The notes beneath the pieces are model-generated. The model ran no database searches and was not told the origin of the DNA. It saw only the letters and a list, made by a program, of their open reading frames with translations. Source: Salicibibacter cibarius (GTDB lineage: Bacteria; Bacillota; Bacilli; Bacillales; Marinococcaceae). From it: a stretch of 64,000 bases of DNA. Positions 26,372 through 35,331 of the stretch are shown piece by piece. The stretch covers positions 372,001 through 436,000 of the forward strand of contig NZ_CP054705.1 of NCBI RefSeq assembly GCF_016495725.1, written 5' to 3'. Made by a program: the position numbers and the translations under genes. How positions within the stretch are numbered: position 1 is the first letter of the stretch; each line of letters opens with the position of its first letter.

Positions 26372-27562
26372 ATGAGTTTGAGCATGATCCTACTCACGAT
26401 CGCATTCTTTTTCTATTTAGTTGCGACGGTTTTATACGCGGTGTCTGTGACAGGGCGAAAATGGAGGAATAAAGAAGGCTGGGTAACGGGAAATAACTGG
26501 GGTCTTTTCGGGTATATAACAGCCATTGGTGGCCTCGTTTTTGCCTTAGGGTATTTCGTGACCAGATGGATCACGGTCGGGTTTGCCCCGGTAAGTAATA
26601 TGTTCGAGTATCTCACATTTTTTGGTATTACGTTAAGCCTCGCTTTTGTGATCATCTATGGCATATATAGAAGTAACGTCCTTGGTGTCATTACATTGCC
26701 TGTTGTGATGCTCATGATTGGGTATGCCACAGTATTTGTAACTGATTATCAACCACTACAACCGGCTTTACAAACCTATTGGCTTGAGATTCACGTGTTA
26801 ACAACAGGGTTGGCTCAGGGAATTCTTGCCGTTAGTTTTGGGGCAGGGGTCATTTACCTTCTACGGACAATCGATTTAAAAGAAAAAAAAATGACCAAAA
26901 GGACGTTTGGCGTCGAGTTTATTATGTACACCTTTATGACTCTTTTTGCCTTCATCGTTTTGACCAACGCGTTTAACGCATTCGGTTATGAAGCTCAATT
27001 TGCTTATGTCAATGAATTTGAAGAACCAGCCGAAATCATTTATGATCTTCCCCCGATATTTGGCCCGAACGAGGGAGAGTTGCTCTCTTCAGATCGTATG
27101 GAGCCTTGGTTCGAAATGCCCGATTGGATTGATAGTGATTCCTTGAACACAACAGCATGGGCTTTTGGTTCTGGTCTCGTTTTATTTGGGGCGGTTCGTT
27201 TAATCACGAGGAGACGTATAGGGACTCTTTTACAACCATTCGTGAAAAGGGTCAATCCGGACTTAATGGATGAAATAAGCTATCGTGCCATAGCAATTGG
27301 GTTCCCACTTTTTGCATTAGGAGGGCTTGTTTTTGCCATGATCTGGGCTCAAATTGCTTGGACAAGGTTTTGGGGGTGGGATCCGAAAGAAGTGTGGGCA
27401 CTCATTACCTTTCTCTTCTATGCAGCTTACCTGCACTTACGGTTGAACCGCAGTTGGCAAGGGGAACCTTCTGCTTGGTTGGCTGTTATTGGTTTCGCGA
27501 TTATCATGATTAATTTAATATTCGTCAACCTTGTTATTGCAGGTCTTCACTCTTATGCTTAG
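26372..27562 (+). CDS. resC: Cytochrome c haem-handling protein CcsA/ResC
   Basis: 396 aa, polytopic. The haem-binding WWD-like segment reads WTRFWGWDPKEVWALITFL near residue 330, with conserved His residues in the flanking loops and in VIAGLHSYA at the end. It pairs with ResB, 37 nt upstream, to attach haem to apocytochromes outside the cell. RBS ATAGGAGG. Confidence 0.93.
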   Translation: MSLSMILLTIAFFFYLVATVLYAVSVTGRKWRNKEGWVTGNNWGLFGYITAIGGLVFALGYFVTRWITVGFAPVSNMFEYLTFFGITLSLAFVIIYGIYRSNVLGVITLPVVMLMIGYATVFVTDYQPLQPALQTYWLEIHVLTTGLAQGILAVSFGAGVIYLLRTIDLKEKKMTKRTFGVEFIMYTFMTLFAFIVLTNAFNAFGYEAQFAYVNEFEEPAEIIYDLPPIFGPNEGELLSSDRMEPWFEMPDWIDSDSLNTTAWAFGSGLVLFGAVRLITRRRIGTLLQPFVKRVNPDLMDEISYRAIAIGFPLFALGGLVFAMIWAQIAWTRFWGWDPKEVWALITFLFYAAYLHLRLNRSWQGEPSAWLAVIGFAIIMINLIFVNLVIAGLHSYA

Positions 27563-27662
27563 AATCAAAAGCATCTTTGACAAGGTATCCATGCAGAGAG
27601 AACACGTCTAGGAAACGCCTAAAAGCGCCATCAATGGCAATCTATCAATAGTGAGGTGGACT

Positions 27663-28217
27663 ATGGATAAAGAGGAAAGAGCTAAACGTAAACGACGGCG
27701 CCTATGGATGCGTACGGCTGTGTTAATGACGCTGGCTGTCGTTGTTTCTTACGTGTTTTACACCAATTTTGTTCACACGGAGGAGGCGGTTTCTGAAGGA
27801 GATCAAGCCCCCAATTTCACGCTGATCAATATGGATGGTGAAAGGGTAGAGCTTGCCGATTATGAAGGGCAAGGCGTATTTCTTAACTTTTGGGGCACCT
27901 ATTGCCCACCATGTGAAGAAGAAATGCCTTATATGGAAGATCAACATCAGGCGTATTTGGATGATGATGTTGAAATTCTTGCCGTAAATGTGGGGGAATC
28001 CGAGTTGACCATTGATCGATTTGTTGATCGTCTTCAGTTAACTTTCCCTATCCTCATGGATGAAAATAGCGATGTGATGGATTATTATGGTGTCGGGCAA
28101 CTCCCGGCAACCTATATGATTGATGAAAACGGGGAGGTTGTTCACATTCGCGTAGGTGGCATGAGTGAAGAACACGTCCAAGATTTTATGCAAATGGTCG
28201 ACCCTACAGCTTCTTAA
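27663..28217 (+). CDS. resA: ResA-type thiol-disulfide oxidoreductase
   Basis: 184 aa from ATG 27663 (GAGGTGG upstream; the frame opens at 27651). N-terminal membrane anchor (AVLMTLAVVVSYVFYTNF), then a thioredoxin fold with active site CPPC in WGTYCPPCEEEMP and cis-Pro segment QLPATYMIDE. It would reduce apocytochrome thiols using electrons from CcdA. CPPC differs from the CEPC of classical ResA. Confidence 0.88.
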   Translation: MDKEERAKRKRRRLWMRTAVLMTLAVVVSYVFYTNFVHTEEAVSEGDQAPNFTLINMDGERVELADYEGQGVFLNFWGTYCPPCEEEMPYMEDQHQAYLDDDVEILAVNVGESELTIDRFVDRLQLTFPILMDENSDVMDYYGVGQLPATYMIDENGEVVHIRVGGMSEEHVQDFMQMVDPTAS

Positions 28218-28338
28218 CAACGGTCGTAATCGATTAAAAATCTAATCCTGACAGCGTAGAGTTATTTCAATGGTTAGATGACCCGGAAGGTGGAAAGGTG
28301 CTAATCTCCTTAGAAAGCGGGTCGACGGGGGAATACGA

Positions 28339-28860
28339 ATGGTTCGAAAAGTAAGCAGTATAGGAGCTCTTCTGATTGCAACGTTGGTGATGGGAGCAAT
28401 CATCTATAATTCTGTTTCTTCTCCACCGATGGGTGTCAACCAGGGAGAAAAAGCCCCGGATATGGAGTTGCCGAAAGCCGAAGGAGAGAGTATGAGTTTA
28501 AACGATGTACGTGGCACATTTGTCATTATGAATTTTTGGGCTTCTTGGTGTGAACCCTGCATTCGAGAATTTCCTCTGCTTGATCAAGTCCATCAGGAAT
28601 TTAATGACGATGAGGTAAATGTGCTAGCGGTCAATATGTCATCGTTTGAGCGTACGATGGATGAAGCAATGGAATTTTTAGATGAGCGACCAGTCACTAT
28701 GCCTATCCTCTTCGACCAGGATGGGGAAATGGCTGATGCGTATCAAGTCGCCGGTCTTCCAACCACGTATTTGATTAATGAAGAAGGCATTATCGTTGAT
28801 ATCATTATGGGAGAAGTGACCGAAGAAATGCTTATGGAGAGACTCCAACCTTTCTTATGA
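28339..28860 (+). CDS. Second ResA/TlpA-type thiol-disulfide oxidoreductase
   Basis: 173 aa. N-terminal anchor, then WASWCEPCIREFP with the CEPC site of classical ResA and cis-Pro in GLPTTYLINE. About 120 nt behind the first one and probably the last gene of the operon; the two carry different active-site dipeptides, so they may act on different partners. Confidence 0.87.
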   Translation: MVRKVSSIGALLIATLVMGAIIYNSVSSPPMGVNQGEKAPDMELPKAEGESMSLNDVRGTFVIMNFWASWCEPCIREFPLLDQVHQEFNDDEVNVLAVNMSSFERTMDEAMEFLDERPVTMPILFDQDGEMADAYQVAGLPTTYLINEEGIIVDIIMGEVTEEMLMERLQPFL

Positions 28861-28930
28861 CTAGCAATAGATTTCGATTAAAAGTCCATCTTGTAAGACA
28901 TTGTGACAGTACATTTCCTAACATGCCTTA

Positions 28931-29040
28931 TTCCGCAATCGCGCTTATATTCTTGAACAGTCATTCTCGCTTCGTTCGTATTATGAGTTTAACCAGTCAT
29001 TTCTGGTTGAACTCATAATACAAAGGGCGTAATTGCGGAA
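28931..29040. repeat. 110-bp nested palindrome, MITE- or REP-like
   Basis: Outer arms TTCCGCAAT (28931-28939) and ATTGCGGAA (29032-29040) are perfect complements. Inside, ATTATGAGTTTAACCAG (28980-28996) pairs with CTGGTTGAACTCATAAT (29003-29019) with one mismatch. No coding content. It could terminate the cytochrome maturation operon or be a small non-autonomous element. Confidence 0.55.
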
Positions 29041-29056
29041 CATTCCCTAAAAAATA

Positions 29057-29084
29057 CCCTTTGGAATCATCTTATCCAAAGGGT
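29057..29084 (-). terminator. Terminator of the cytochrome b5-like gene
   Basis: On the reverse strand CCCTTTGG pairs with CCAAAGGG and is followed by a T-rich run (TATTTTTTAG). Confidence 0.75.
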
Positions 29085-29106
29085 TAAACTTCGCAACTAA
29101 TTGTTA

Positions 29107-29442
29107 TTATTCTTCTAGTGTACCAACAGTTGGTAAGTCTTCCAATACATCAGTTCCATGTGGAGCTTCTTCAATTTCTTCTGTGTGGTCATCACCAGCC
29201 TCTAATCCACCAGCGGGGGCGTGTTCTCCACCTTCCCATTCATCAACATCTGTAACGTCGTAAACGACTCCATCAACCGCTACATAAGCATCGTTTCCAT
29301 CGTGCCCATCATATTCTTCAAGTTCTTCCAAAGTAAATTCTCGATCTTCTTCAGTTTCATCTCCTTCATCCGCTGCTTCTTCTCCGCCACAAGCAGCAAG
29401 TAGCATGACTGAGCTGCCAAGAATCATCAATAATTTATTCAC
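29107..29442 (-). CDS. Cytochrome b5-like haem/steroid-binding lipoprotein
   Basis: 111 aa. Lipobox LLAAC, an acidic linker, then a domain with FTLEELEEYDGHDGNDAYVA, VDGVVYDVTDVDEW and GGEHAPAGGLEAG, the cyt b5-like pattern. One His is visible in EHAPAGG and another in EAPHGTDVL, as expected for axial haem ligands. It would sit outside the membrane; convergent with the cytochrome maturation operon. Confidence 0.8.
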   Translation of the reverse strand: MNKLLMILGSSVMLLAACGGEEAADEGDETEEDREFTLEELEEYDGHDGNDAYVAVDGVVYDVTDVDEWEGGEHAPAGGLEAGDDHTEEIEEAPHGTDVLEDLPTVGTLEE

Positions 29443-29709
29443 AGAATACCTACTCCTTAAGTTAAATAGATACTAATGGTTTCTCCATACACATAATATA
29501 ACATTTCGAATTTGGTCCTAAATAGACATTTCATAGATTTGTCAGCTTTAATTCAAATGGGATTTTATATTTATAAGTGATAGACATAAGAAACTGTATC
29601 TCTCCCTAATAGTTTGAATAAGCACTGATAGGTTACAATGTAATAAAAAGGATTATTCAACAATCGTTGTTATGAGTACATCATAGCAACAGCTAATTTT
29701 TGTGAGGAA

Positions 29710-30483
29710 TTATTGCATGGTTTTGGTTCCGATGATGTGCTCTTGCCAATAATCACTGGTAATGTCAGCTTGAACAACACCTTCACTCCCTGCGTGAATC
29801 ATTTGGTTATCCCCGATATATATGCCACTGTGTGAAGCTCCTGTCATATCATACGTGCCTTCGAAAAACACAACATCCCCAATGCTCATAGACGTTACGT
29901 GTTCCCCATCGTTCTCCCACATCTCTGCATGAGTTCGAGAGACATCGATGCCATTTTGATCAAACACATAATTGATAAAGCCGCTGCTATCAAATCCATC
30001 AGGCGTTGTGCCGCCCCATTGATAAGGCGTTCCCAGTACACTCTCAGCTGTTGCAGCAATATCTGAATCTGAAGAAGCAGGATCTTGGTTTTCTGAATCT
30101 TCATTTGACGGATCACCATTACTTGAAGTGTCTGGTTCTAATGCCTGATATGTATTTGGGCCGGCTATTCCATCTATAACAAGGCCTTGATCGCTTTGAT
30201 ACTCTTTAACAGCATTTTCTGTTTCAGAACCAAACGTTCCATCGACTTGAACAGCGTACCCTTGATTACTTAACTCAGACTGTAATTGCTCCACTTCACT
30301 ACCTTGGTCATCTCTTAGGAGATAGTTTTGTGAAGCGCCCATGTTTTCCTCTGTGTAATAATCTTGTTTGCTATGATCATCCTCGTCTGGCTCAGCGTAT
30401 GCGGAGACACTTTCACTCCACATCGGTGCAAACATAACAACTGTCACGAGTGATGAAGATAAAAATAGTTTTCTCATGTTCAT
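29710..30483 (-). CDS. Secreted NlpC/P60-like protein with peptidoglycan-binding domain, catalytic Cys replaced by Ser
   Basis: 257 aa. A signal peptide ends near ESVSAYA. A PG_binding_1 domain (VEQLQSELSNQGYAVQVDGT, then GIAGPNTYQAL) is linked by a Ser/Asp-rich stretch to an NlpC/P60 domain. There YQWGGTTPDGFDSSGFINYV stands where the family has GFDCSG: the nucleophile Cys is Ser (AGC). The catalytic His context (ASHSGIYIGD) is kept. It may bind cell wall without cutting it, or act weakly. Reverse strand, no operon partner. Confidence 0.85.
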   Translation of the reverse strand: MNMRKLFLSSSLVTVVMFAPMWSESVSAYAEPDEDDHSKQDYYTEENMGASQNYLLRDDQGSEVEQLQSELSNQGYAVQVDGTFGSETENAVKEYQSDQGLVIDGIAGPNTYQALEPDTSSNGDPSNEDSENQDPASSDSDIAATAESVLGTPYQWGGTTPDGFDSSGFINYVFDQNGIDVSRTHAEMWENDGEHVTSMSIGDVVFFEGTYDMTGASHSGIYIGDNQMIHAGSEGVVQADITSDYWQEHIIGTKTMQ

Positions 30484-30792
30484 TTAAAATTCCTCCCTAT
30501 TTTTGTATTCCTAAATTAAAATAACAAGAAAATATGGAGAAACTATGAGTATACTATTACTGTATGATTACAAGTATCTCCCTTCATAATATTTTCAGTA
30601 GATATAGCGCCATCATCCCAATCACGCGCGTAAAGTTTTTGGGATATCCATAAACTGAGCCCTTTATGCTTCTCTATGAAAGTAGTTGATTACCCTAGAT
30701 TAAAGGAAGATTTTAAAAAGACCTTGACAGGATCAATGTGTTTCTCTAATCTTAAATCGTAATCATTACTATTTGAAAGGGTGTTTATTTGG
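30484..30792. other. Intergenic region with Zur-like operator
   Basis: Divergent upstream regions of the NlpC/P60-like gene and the metal-binding lipoprotein. The only clear element is the Zur-like box at 30754-30774. Confidence 0.5.
30754..30774 (+). promoter_or_regulatory. Zur box upstream of the zinc-binding lipoprotein
   Basis: AAATCGTAATCATTACTATT plus one T closely matches the Bacillus Zur consensus (TCGTAATnATTACGA) with one arm altered. It lies about 20 nt before the start codon, a position for repression when zinc is plentiful. Confidence 0.7.
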
Positions 30793-31737
30793 ATGCGGAA
30801 ACCATGTATGATGATCATCATTTCCGGCATAGCACTTGCCGGTTGCCAAGGGGAAAGCTTGGGTAACGAAAGGGAGGAGGATCCTTTACAGATTCACACG
30901 ACGGTTTTCGCTTTGGAGGACTTTACGTCCAAAATCGGCGGCAGCGAAGTCAATGCCGAAACCATCTACCCGCCGAACGCAGACGCGCATTCCTTTGAAC
31001 CGACAGCTAATGAGTTGATCCAACTCGCGGAAAGCGATGCCTTTATCTATTCCGGCGTAGGTATGGAAGGCTTTGTTGAAACAGCCGAAGATATGCTCGC
31101 TGATGAGGGTGTGGCTATGGTCCCTGCGGGCGAAGGCATTGAACTAATTGGCAACGACCATGACCATGATGATGATCATGACCATGAACAAGATCACGAG
31201 GCTGAACATGAGGATGGCGACCCGCATATTTTTTTGGATCCGGTCCGTAGTATAGACGTTGCGGAGAATATTAAACATACACTTATCGAGTTGCGGCCGG
31301 AACAGGAAGCTTATTTTACGGAAAACTATGAAGCGCTACGTGATGATTTGGAAACGCTCGATCAAACGTTGGAATCGACGTTTGCAGAGGCCGATCGTGA
31401 TGAGTTGATTGTCTCCCATGCTGCTTATGGCTACTGGGAAGATCGTTACGGATTAGAACAATTGAGCGTTCTAGGTCTTTCCCCTAATGAAGAGCCGTCC
31501 CAATCAGAGCTTGCCGAAATCGTCGAAATCGCGGAAGAAGAGGATATCGGCTACGTCGTTTTTGAAAATAACGTGAGCAGTTCCGTCACCGAAGTGATTC
31601 AGGAGGAAATCGGCGCAGAAAGCCTGGTGCTTCGAAACTTGGAATCCATTTCCGAAGAAGACATGGAGAATAATGAAGACTATTTCAGCATAATGGGAAA
31701 AAATATTGAGACGTTGCAGACGGCGTTAAATGAGTAG
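30793..31737 (+). CDS. ZnuA/AdcA-type metal-binding lipoprotein
   Basis: About 314 aa. A lipoprotein signal ends in LAGC. The cluster A-1 type binding fold shows His ligands in PNADAHSFEPT, DPHIFLDPV and SHAAYGYW plus a late acidic residue. A His/Asp-rich loop (DHDHDDDHDHEQDHEAEHED) is typical of zinc receptors. No ABC permease or ATPase gene is nearby, so it must use partners encoded elsewhere or act as a zinc buffer. Start ATG 30793 fits GAAAGGG; a GTG at 30781 is an alternative. Confidence 0.88.
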   Translation: MRKPCMMIIISGIALAGCQGESLGNEREEDPLQIHTTVFALEDFTSKIGGSEVNAETIYPPNADAHSFEPTANELIQLAESDAFIYSGVGMEGFVETAEDMLADEGVAMVPAGEGIELIGNDHDHDDDHDHEQDHEAEHEDGDPHIFLDPVRSIDVAENIKHTLIELRPEQEAYFTENYEALRDDLETLDQTLESTFAEADRDELIVSHAAYGYWEDRYGLEQLSVLGLSPNEEPSQSELAEIVEIAEEEDIGYVVFENNVSSSVTEVIQEEIGAESLVLRNLESISEEDMENNEDYFSIMGKNIETLQTALNE

Positions 31738-32030
31738 AGTAGCGCTTGGAGGACCCTTTATTTGGAAAGGTCCTTGCCTTTTCCAGTGCATCTGAGAAGA
31801 AGGTTTTTTCCAATTCAAGGTGCGCCGAGTCCTCGATTTGGAAAAAGAAACAAGAGTGCTTGTTAGATGCGGGTTTAAAGAATGTTTCAGAAAAAAATGC
31901 CTGCCATTAGGAAAGATGAAAAAATTTTAGGGAAAGTAAAGAATGAGCTGATTTCCCCTACAAATCTTTGACAAAAGGAAACAGCCAAAAAAAACCAGCA
32001 TTGTTGCGGTTCCTTGGCTGTTTTTGTTGA
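31738..32030. other. Intergenic region with two terminator-like hairpins
   Basis: GGACC/GGTCC hairpin just behind the zinc-binding lipoprotein, and AAACAGCCAA (31979-31988) with TTGGCTGTTT (32014-32023) followed by T residues. No gene between them. Confidence 0.5.
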
Positions 32031-32033
32031 TTT

Positions 32034-33505
32034 CGCAAAACTTAGGACTATTTTTGCTTCAAATCGCTTGGAGGATCATCTTTGGCTATTTGTCTTCATT
32101 TTACCTCTTCTCATTTCGGCTCAACACCAAAATCTATGGTTGACTAAGCTCATATTTCCATATATTGATTCATGTAGTCTTCATTACATTCAACAAGAAT
32201 GCGTTGGTGGTAAACATTAGGATTTCTCGTGAAATAATGACGCCGTTGAAGCGCTTTGATTTTGTTATGCCGCCCTTCAACAACGGCATTCGTGTAGCGT
32301 AAACGATGATAATTAACAATCTCTTTCTCCCAGTTCTTCAAGGTTTTCAGACATTCTTCGCTCGCTTGGTGCTGGATGGCATGCCCTTGTTTGTACCATT
32401 TTTGGAGTGTTATGGCCGCTTGCTTGGCATTTGTACTAAGGTCATACCATTCGATAAAGGCTTCCTTCCACTCGTACGCTTGGGCGAGTGTTGGATGGTA
32501 ATGAATAATGGTTTGCACAGTTGCTAGTTCTTTGTCTGATAACTCATCTCCGCGCTTTGCCAGAAGCCGATGATTCCTTTTCAGTTTTTTCCGAGCGTGC
32601 GGGGGCAATCCTTTCTGCACATCGCGGCGAACGTCTTGAAGGGCTTCGGTCACATAGCGATTCACATGGAATCGATCAACAATCCGAATAGCCCGGGGGA
32701 ACCAGGAACCGATCACTTGGTGATAAGTGAAACTCATATCCATGACGACGGCGACGGGATTCAAAACATGGAGAAACGGATGCGCTTCGGCATACGTGTG
32801 TAAATCTTCTTTTTTTCGCCCAGAGATGATATCGAGCATACTTCCGCCTTTTAAGTCATGGATCCCGGTGTTATAGGTATGGCCCTTACGGATCGCAAAA
32901 TCATCGATCCCTAAAACCAAGCCCTGTCGATCCATCGCATCTTGAAAGCATGTCTGTTGCGTTGCTTCACTTTCGATTTGGATACCGACCTTAAAGAAAC
33001 GTTCGACCGTTGTGTAAGGGGCTTCTTCAAATCTTGCCAAGCTTTTTACGGTTGTCCCGTGGCCTTTTTGAAGGCATTGGTTTTGAAAGGCGATCGTATA
33101 ACGCTTTTTCGGAGCTACAAAATCATATTGCCATACAAAGTTAGCCCCGCAGTTTTGACACTCCAAAGCAATCGCCTGGAGCAACAAGTAGGTGTGTGAA
33201 ACACCCATGGATAAATGACGAACACAGCGTTTATATGGTGTCCCGTTTCGTTTCACCTGTTCCGAGTGACAAATCGGACAAGGTTGGATACGATCGATAG
33301 GCATTATCTCAAAGATTATGTTCTTCTCGTTATCGAGATAACTTTGTTTAATATCGATGGCTGGAAGTCCGAGCAATTGCTTGATACAATGATTGTGCAC
33401 CTGATCACCCCACTATGGTTTTTGGTCGCACATTCATCATAGCAAGGGTGACGGGTGCTTTTCATTTATTTGGGTTTATTACCATATTTGTCCTTAGTTT
33501 TCAGC
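32034..33505 (-). mobile_element. ISL3-family insertion sequence
   Basis: Inverted repeats AAAACTTAGGAC (32037-32048) and GTCCTTAGTTTT (33490-33501) agree at 11 of 12 positions and flank one transposase gene. Exact outer ends and target duplication could not be fixed. Confidence 0.75.
32150..33400 (-). CDS. ISL3-family transposase
   Basis: 416 aa. N-terminal zinc finger (CPICHSEQVKRNGTPYKRC, then CQNCGA), then the DDE core with VLGIDDFAIRKGHTYNTGI, VVMDMSFTYHQVI, DRFHVNRYV and the C-terminal YTNAVVEGRHNKIKALQRR. Full length for the family. Confidence 0.93.
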   Translation of the reverse strand: MHNHCIKQLLGLPAIDIKQSYLDNEKNIIFEIMPIDRIQPCPICHSEQVKRNGTPYKRCVRHLSMGVSHTYLLLQAIALECQNCGANFVWQYDFVAPKKRYTIAFQNQCLQKGHGTTVKSLARFEEAPYTTVERFFKVGIQIESEATQQTCFQDAMDRQGLVLGIDDFAIRKGHTYNTGIHDLKGGSMLDIISGRKKEDLHTYAEAHPFLHVLNPVAVVMDMSFTYHQVIGSWFPRAIRIVDRFHVNRYVTEALQDVRRDVQKGLPPHARKKLKRNHRLLAKRGDELSDKELATVQTIIHYHPTLAQAYEWKEAFIEWYDLSTNAKQAAITLQKWYKQGHAIQHQASEECLKTLKNWEKEIVNYHRLRYTNAVVEGRHNKIKALQRRHYFTRNPNVYHQRILVECNEDYMNQYMEI

Positions 33506-33527
33506 CATAGATTTTAGTGAAGACCCC

Positions 33528-34397
33528 TCATTTCTTATTCTTATTTTTTTTCCTATTCTTTTTCTTCGGTGGATCATCGGATAAATACCTGATCCTAGAT
33601 AAGCCTGTTTTTCTTCGATAAATGATAGTGATGACACCACCGACAATTAAAACAATGGAAATGACTTGTGCCGTACGCAGGAGGTCAAAGATCATTAAAC
33701 TGTCCGTACGTAATCCTTCAATGAAGAAACGACCAAATGAGTACCAAATAACGTACGTGAGAAAAAGCTCACCACGCCTCAAGTTGACTCTTCGTAAATA
33801 AAGAAGAATCCCAACCCCGATAAAACTCCAAATGGATTCATATAGAAAAGTTGGATGATAGTAGCTGCCATCAATGAGCATTTGATTGATAATCCAATTC
33901 GGAAGCATAAGGTTTTCAAGAAATTGCCTCGATACCTCTCCGCCATGAGCCTCTTGGTTTATAAAATTGCCCCAGCGCCCAATGGCTTGCCCAAGTAAAA
34001 TACCCGGAGCTGCAATATCTGCAACTTTCCAAAAAGAATAGCCTCGAATTTTTGCAAATACATACCCAGTAAGAACGCCACCAACTAGCCCACCGTGGAT
34101 CGCAAGGCCACCTTCCCAGATTGCAATTATTTGTCCTGGGTTTTCCAAATAATAATCCAAGTTGAAGATGACATAATACATCCTTGCAAAAACCAGTGCA
34201 ACTGGAACTGCCCAGATGAGTAAGTCTGCGATAAAGTCTTTTGGAAGTCCACGACGTATGGCTTCACGGTTGACTAATACGTACCCTAGTAAGGCACCAA
34301 GAATGATAATAACGCCATACCAATATATCGGCCAGCCGAAGATTTCAAAGGCAACGGGGTTTAATGGTTGTACATTAGAAAGCAGCATTTTCTTCAC
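33528..34397 (-). CDS. lgt: Prolipoprotein diacylglyceryl transferase
   Basis: 289 aa, seven membrane helices and a basic tail. Family signature [14 protein letters not shown] is intact; [10 protein letters not shown] and [10 protein letters not shown] supply the other conserved positions. It attaches the diacylglyceryl group to lipobox Cys. A housekeeping lgt is expected elsewhere, so this may be an accessory copy serving the many lipoproteins of this island. Confidence 0.94.
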   Translation of the reverse strand: MKKMLLSNVQPLNPVAFEIFGWPIYWYGVIIILGALLGYVLVNREAIRRGLPKDFIADLLIWAVPVALVFARMYYVIFNLDYYLENPGQIIAIWEGGLAIHGGLVGGVLTGYVFAKIRGYSFWKVADIAAPGILLGQAIGRWGNFINQEAHGGEVSRQFLENLMLPNWIINQMLIDGSYYHPTFLYESIWSFIGVGILLYLRRVNLRRGELFLTYVIWYSFGRFFIEGLRTDSLMIFDLLRTAQVISIVLIVGGVITIIYRRKTGLSRIRYLSDDPPKKKNRKKNKNKK

Positions 34398-34647
34398 TCA
34401 TTTCTAGGCATTTGATCAAAAATTCCATGAACTTGACAATAAGTTGTATGAGAATTTTCTTTCCCGAATAGATAGTTTTACCTGTGTAATAGCATTAAGG
34501 TATTTACAAATTCTAAAACTACGACTTACGTTAAGACAAAAATGTGATCCTATATTACACGCAATATAAGATCACAAAATCATACCATCACTTAATGCTC
34601 ACCAAACGGCGACCATGGGCTTTTCCACGTTAGGGCAATGGTAGTCG

Positions 34648-35058
34648 TTAATTTGTTTCCAGTGGCCCTTCCCAAACGGCCATTCCTCCACCAAAATTGG
34701 CGACATCATCAAATCCTTGATTAACAAGAAAGTCCGCACTATCAACCCCCATGCTCCCTGTGTGGCAAATTAAGATGATACGGTTGTTATCGCTCAATTC
34801 GTTATAACGTTGTTGAAATTCATCGTAAGGAATATGAATCGCACCGGGGATATGTCCTTCGTCGTAAAGCTCTTTTTCACGCAAGTCAACCAATTCAACG
34901 TTTTCCTTACCAATCTCTGCACTCACCTTGTTTTGGTTAATCTCTACCCACTCCCCTGTTTCCTCGGCTTCAGGTTCAACTGTAAATGGGTTAAACGTTA
35001 GAAGAAACACTAAAGTTATTACCGTCAAAACAATGGGTATGATATATTTACCCCGCAA
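34648..35058 (-). CDS. Membrane-anchored rhodanese-like protein
   Basis: 136 aa. One N-terminal helix (IPIVLTVITLVFLLTF) then a single rhodanese domain with VDLREKELYDEGHIPGAIHI and active loop CHTGSMG; the sulfur-carrying Cys is present. It probably handles sulfane sulfur or thiols outside the membrane. Reverse strand; 250 nt of featureless sequence separates it from lgt. Confidence 0.85.
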   Translation of the reverse strand: MRGKYIIPIVLTVITLVFLLTFNPFTVEPEAEETGEWVEINQNKVSAEIGKENVELVDLREKELYDEGHIPGAIHIPYDEFQQRYNELSDNNRIILICHTGSMGVDSADFLVNQGFDDVANFGGGMAVWEGPLETN

Positions 35059-35331
35059 TTGCTCCCCCCCTTTATAAATATCCAGATGATGAAGTTATTG
35101 ACCCTTTAACATTCAATGTATGCCCCCTTACTGAGGAATCATTGTGTTTTTCTCCTTTTATCATTCCTCATCTTTCCTCATAGTTCTAGTGTAGGTGAAA
35201 AAAGTGAAGAAAAAATGAAGTATTTTTATGAAAGATACAAAAGCTGCCGGTGTTCCATAGATCTCCATAGTTTTTTCATATATTTTTTCTATACTGATAA
35301 AAAAACGTATGGAAAGGGATGAAAGAAAAGA

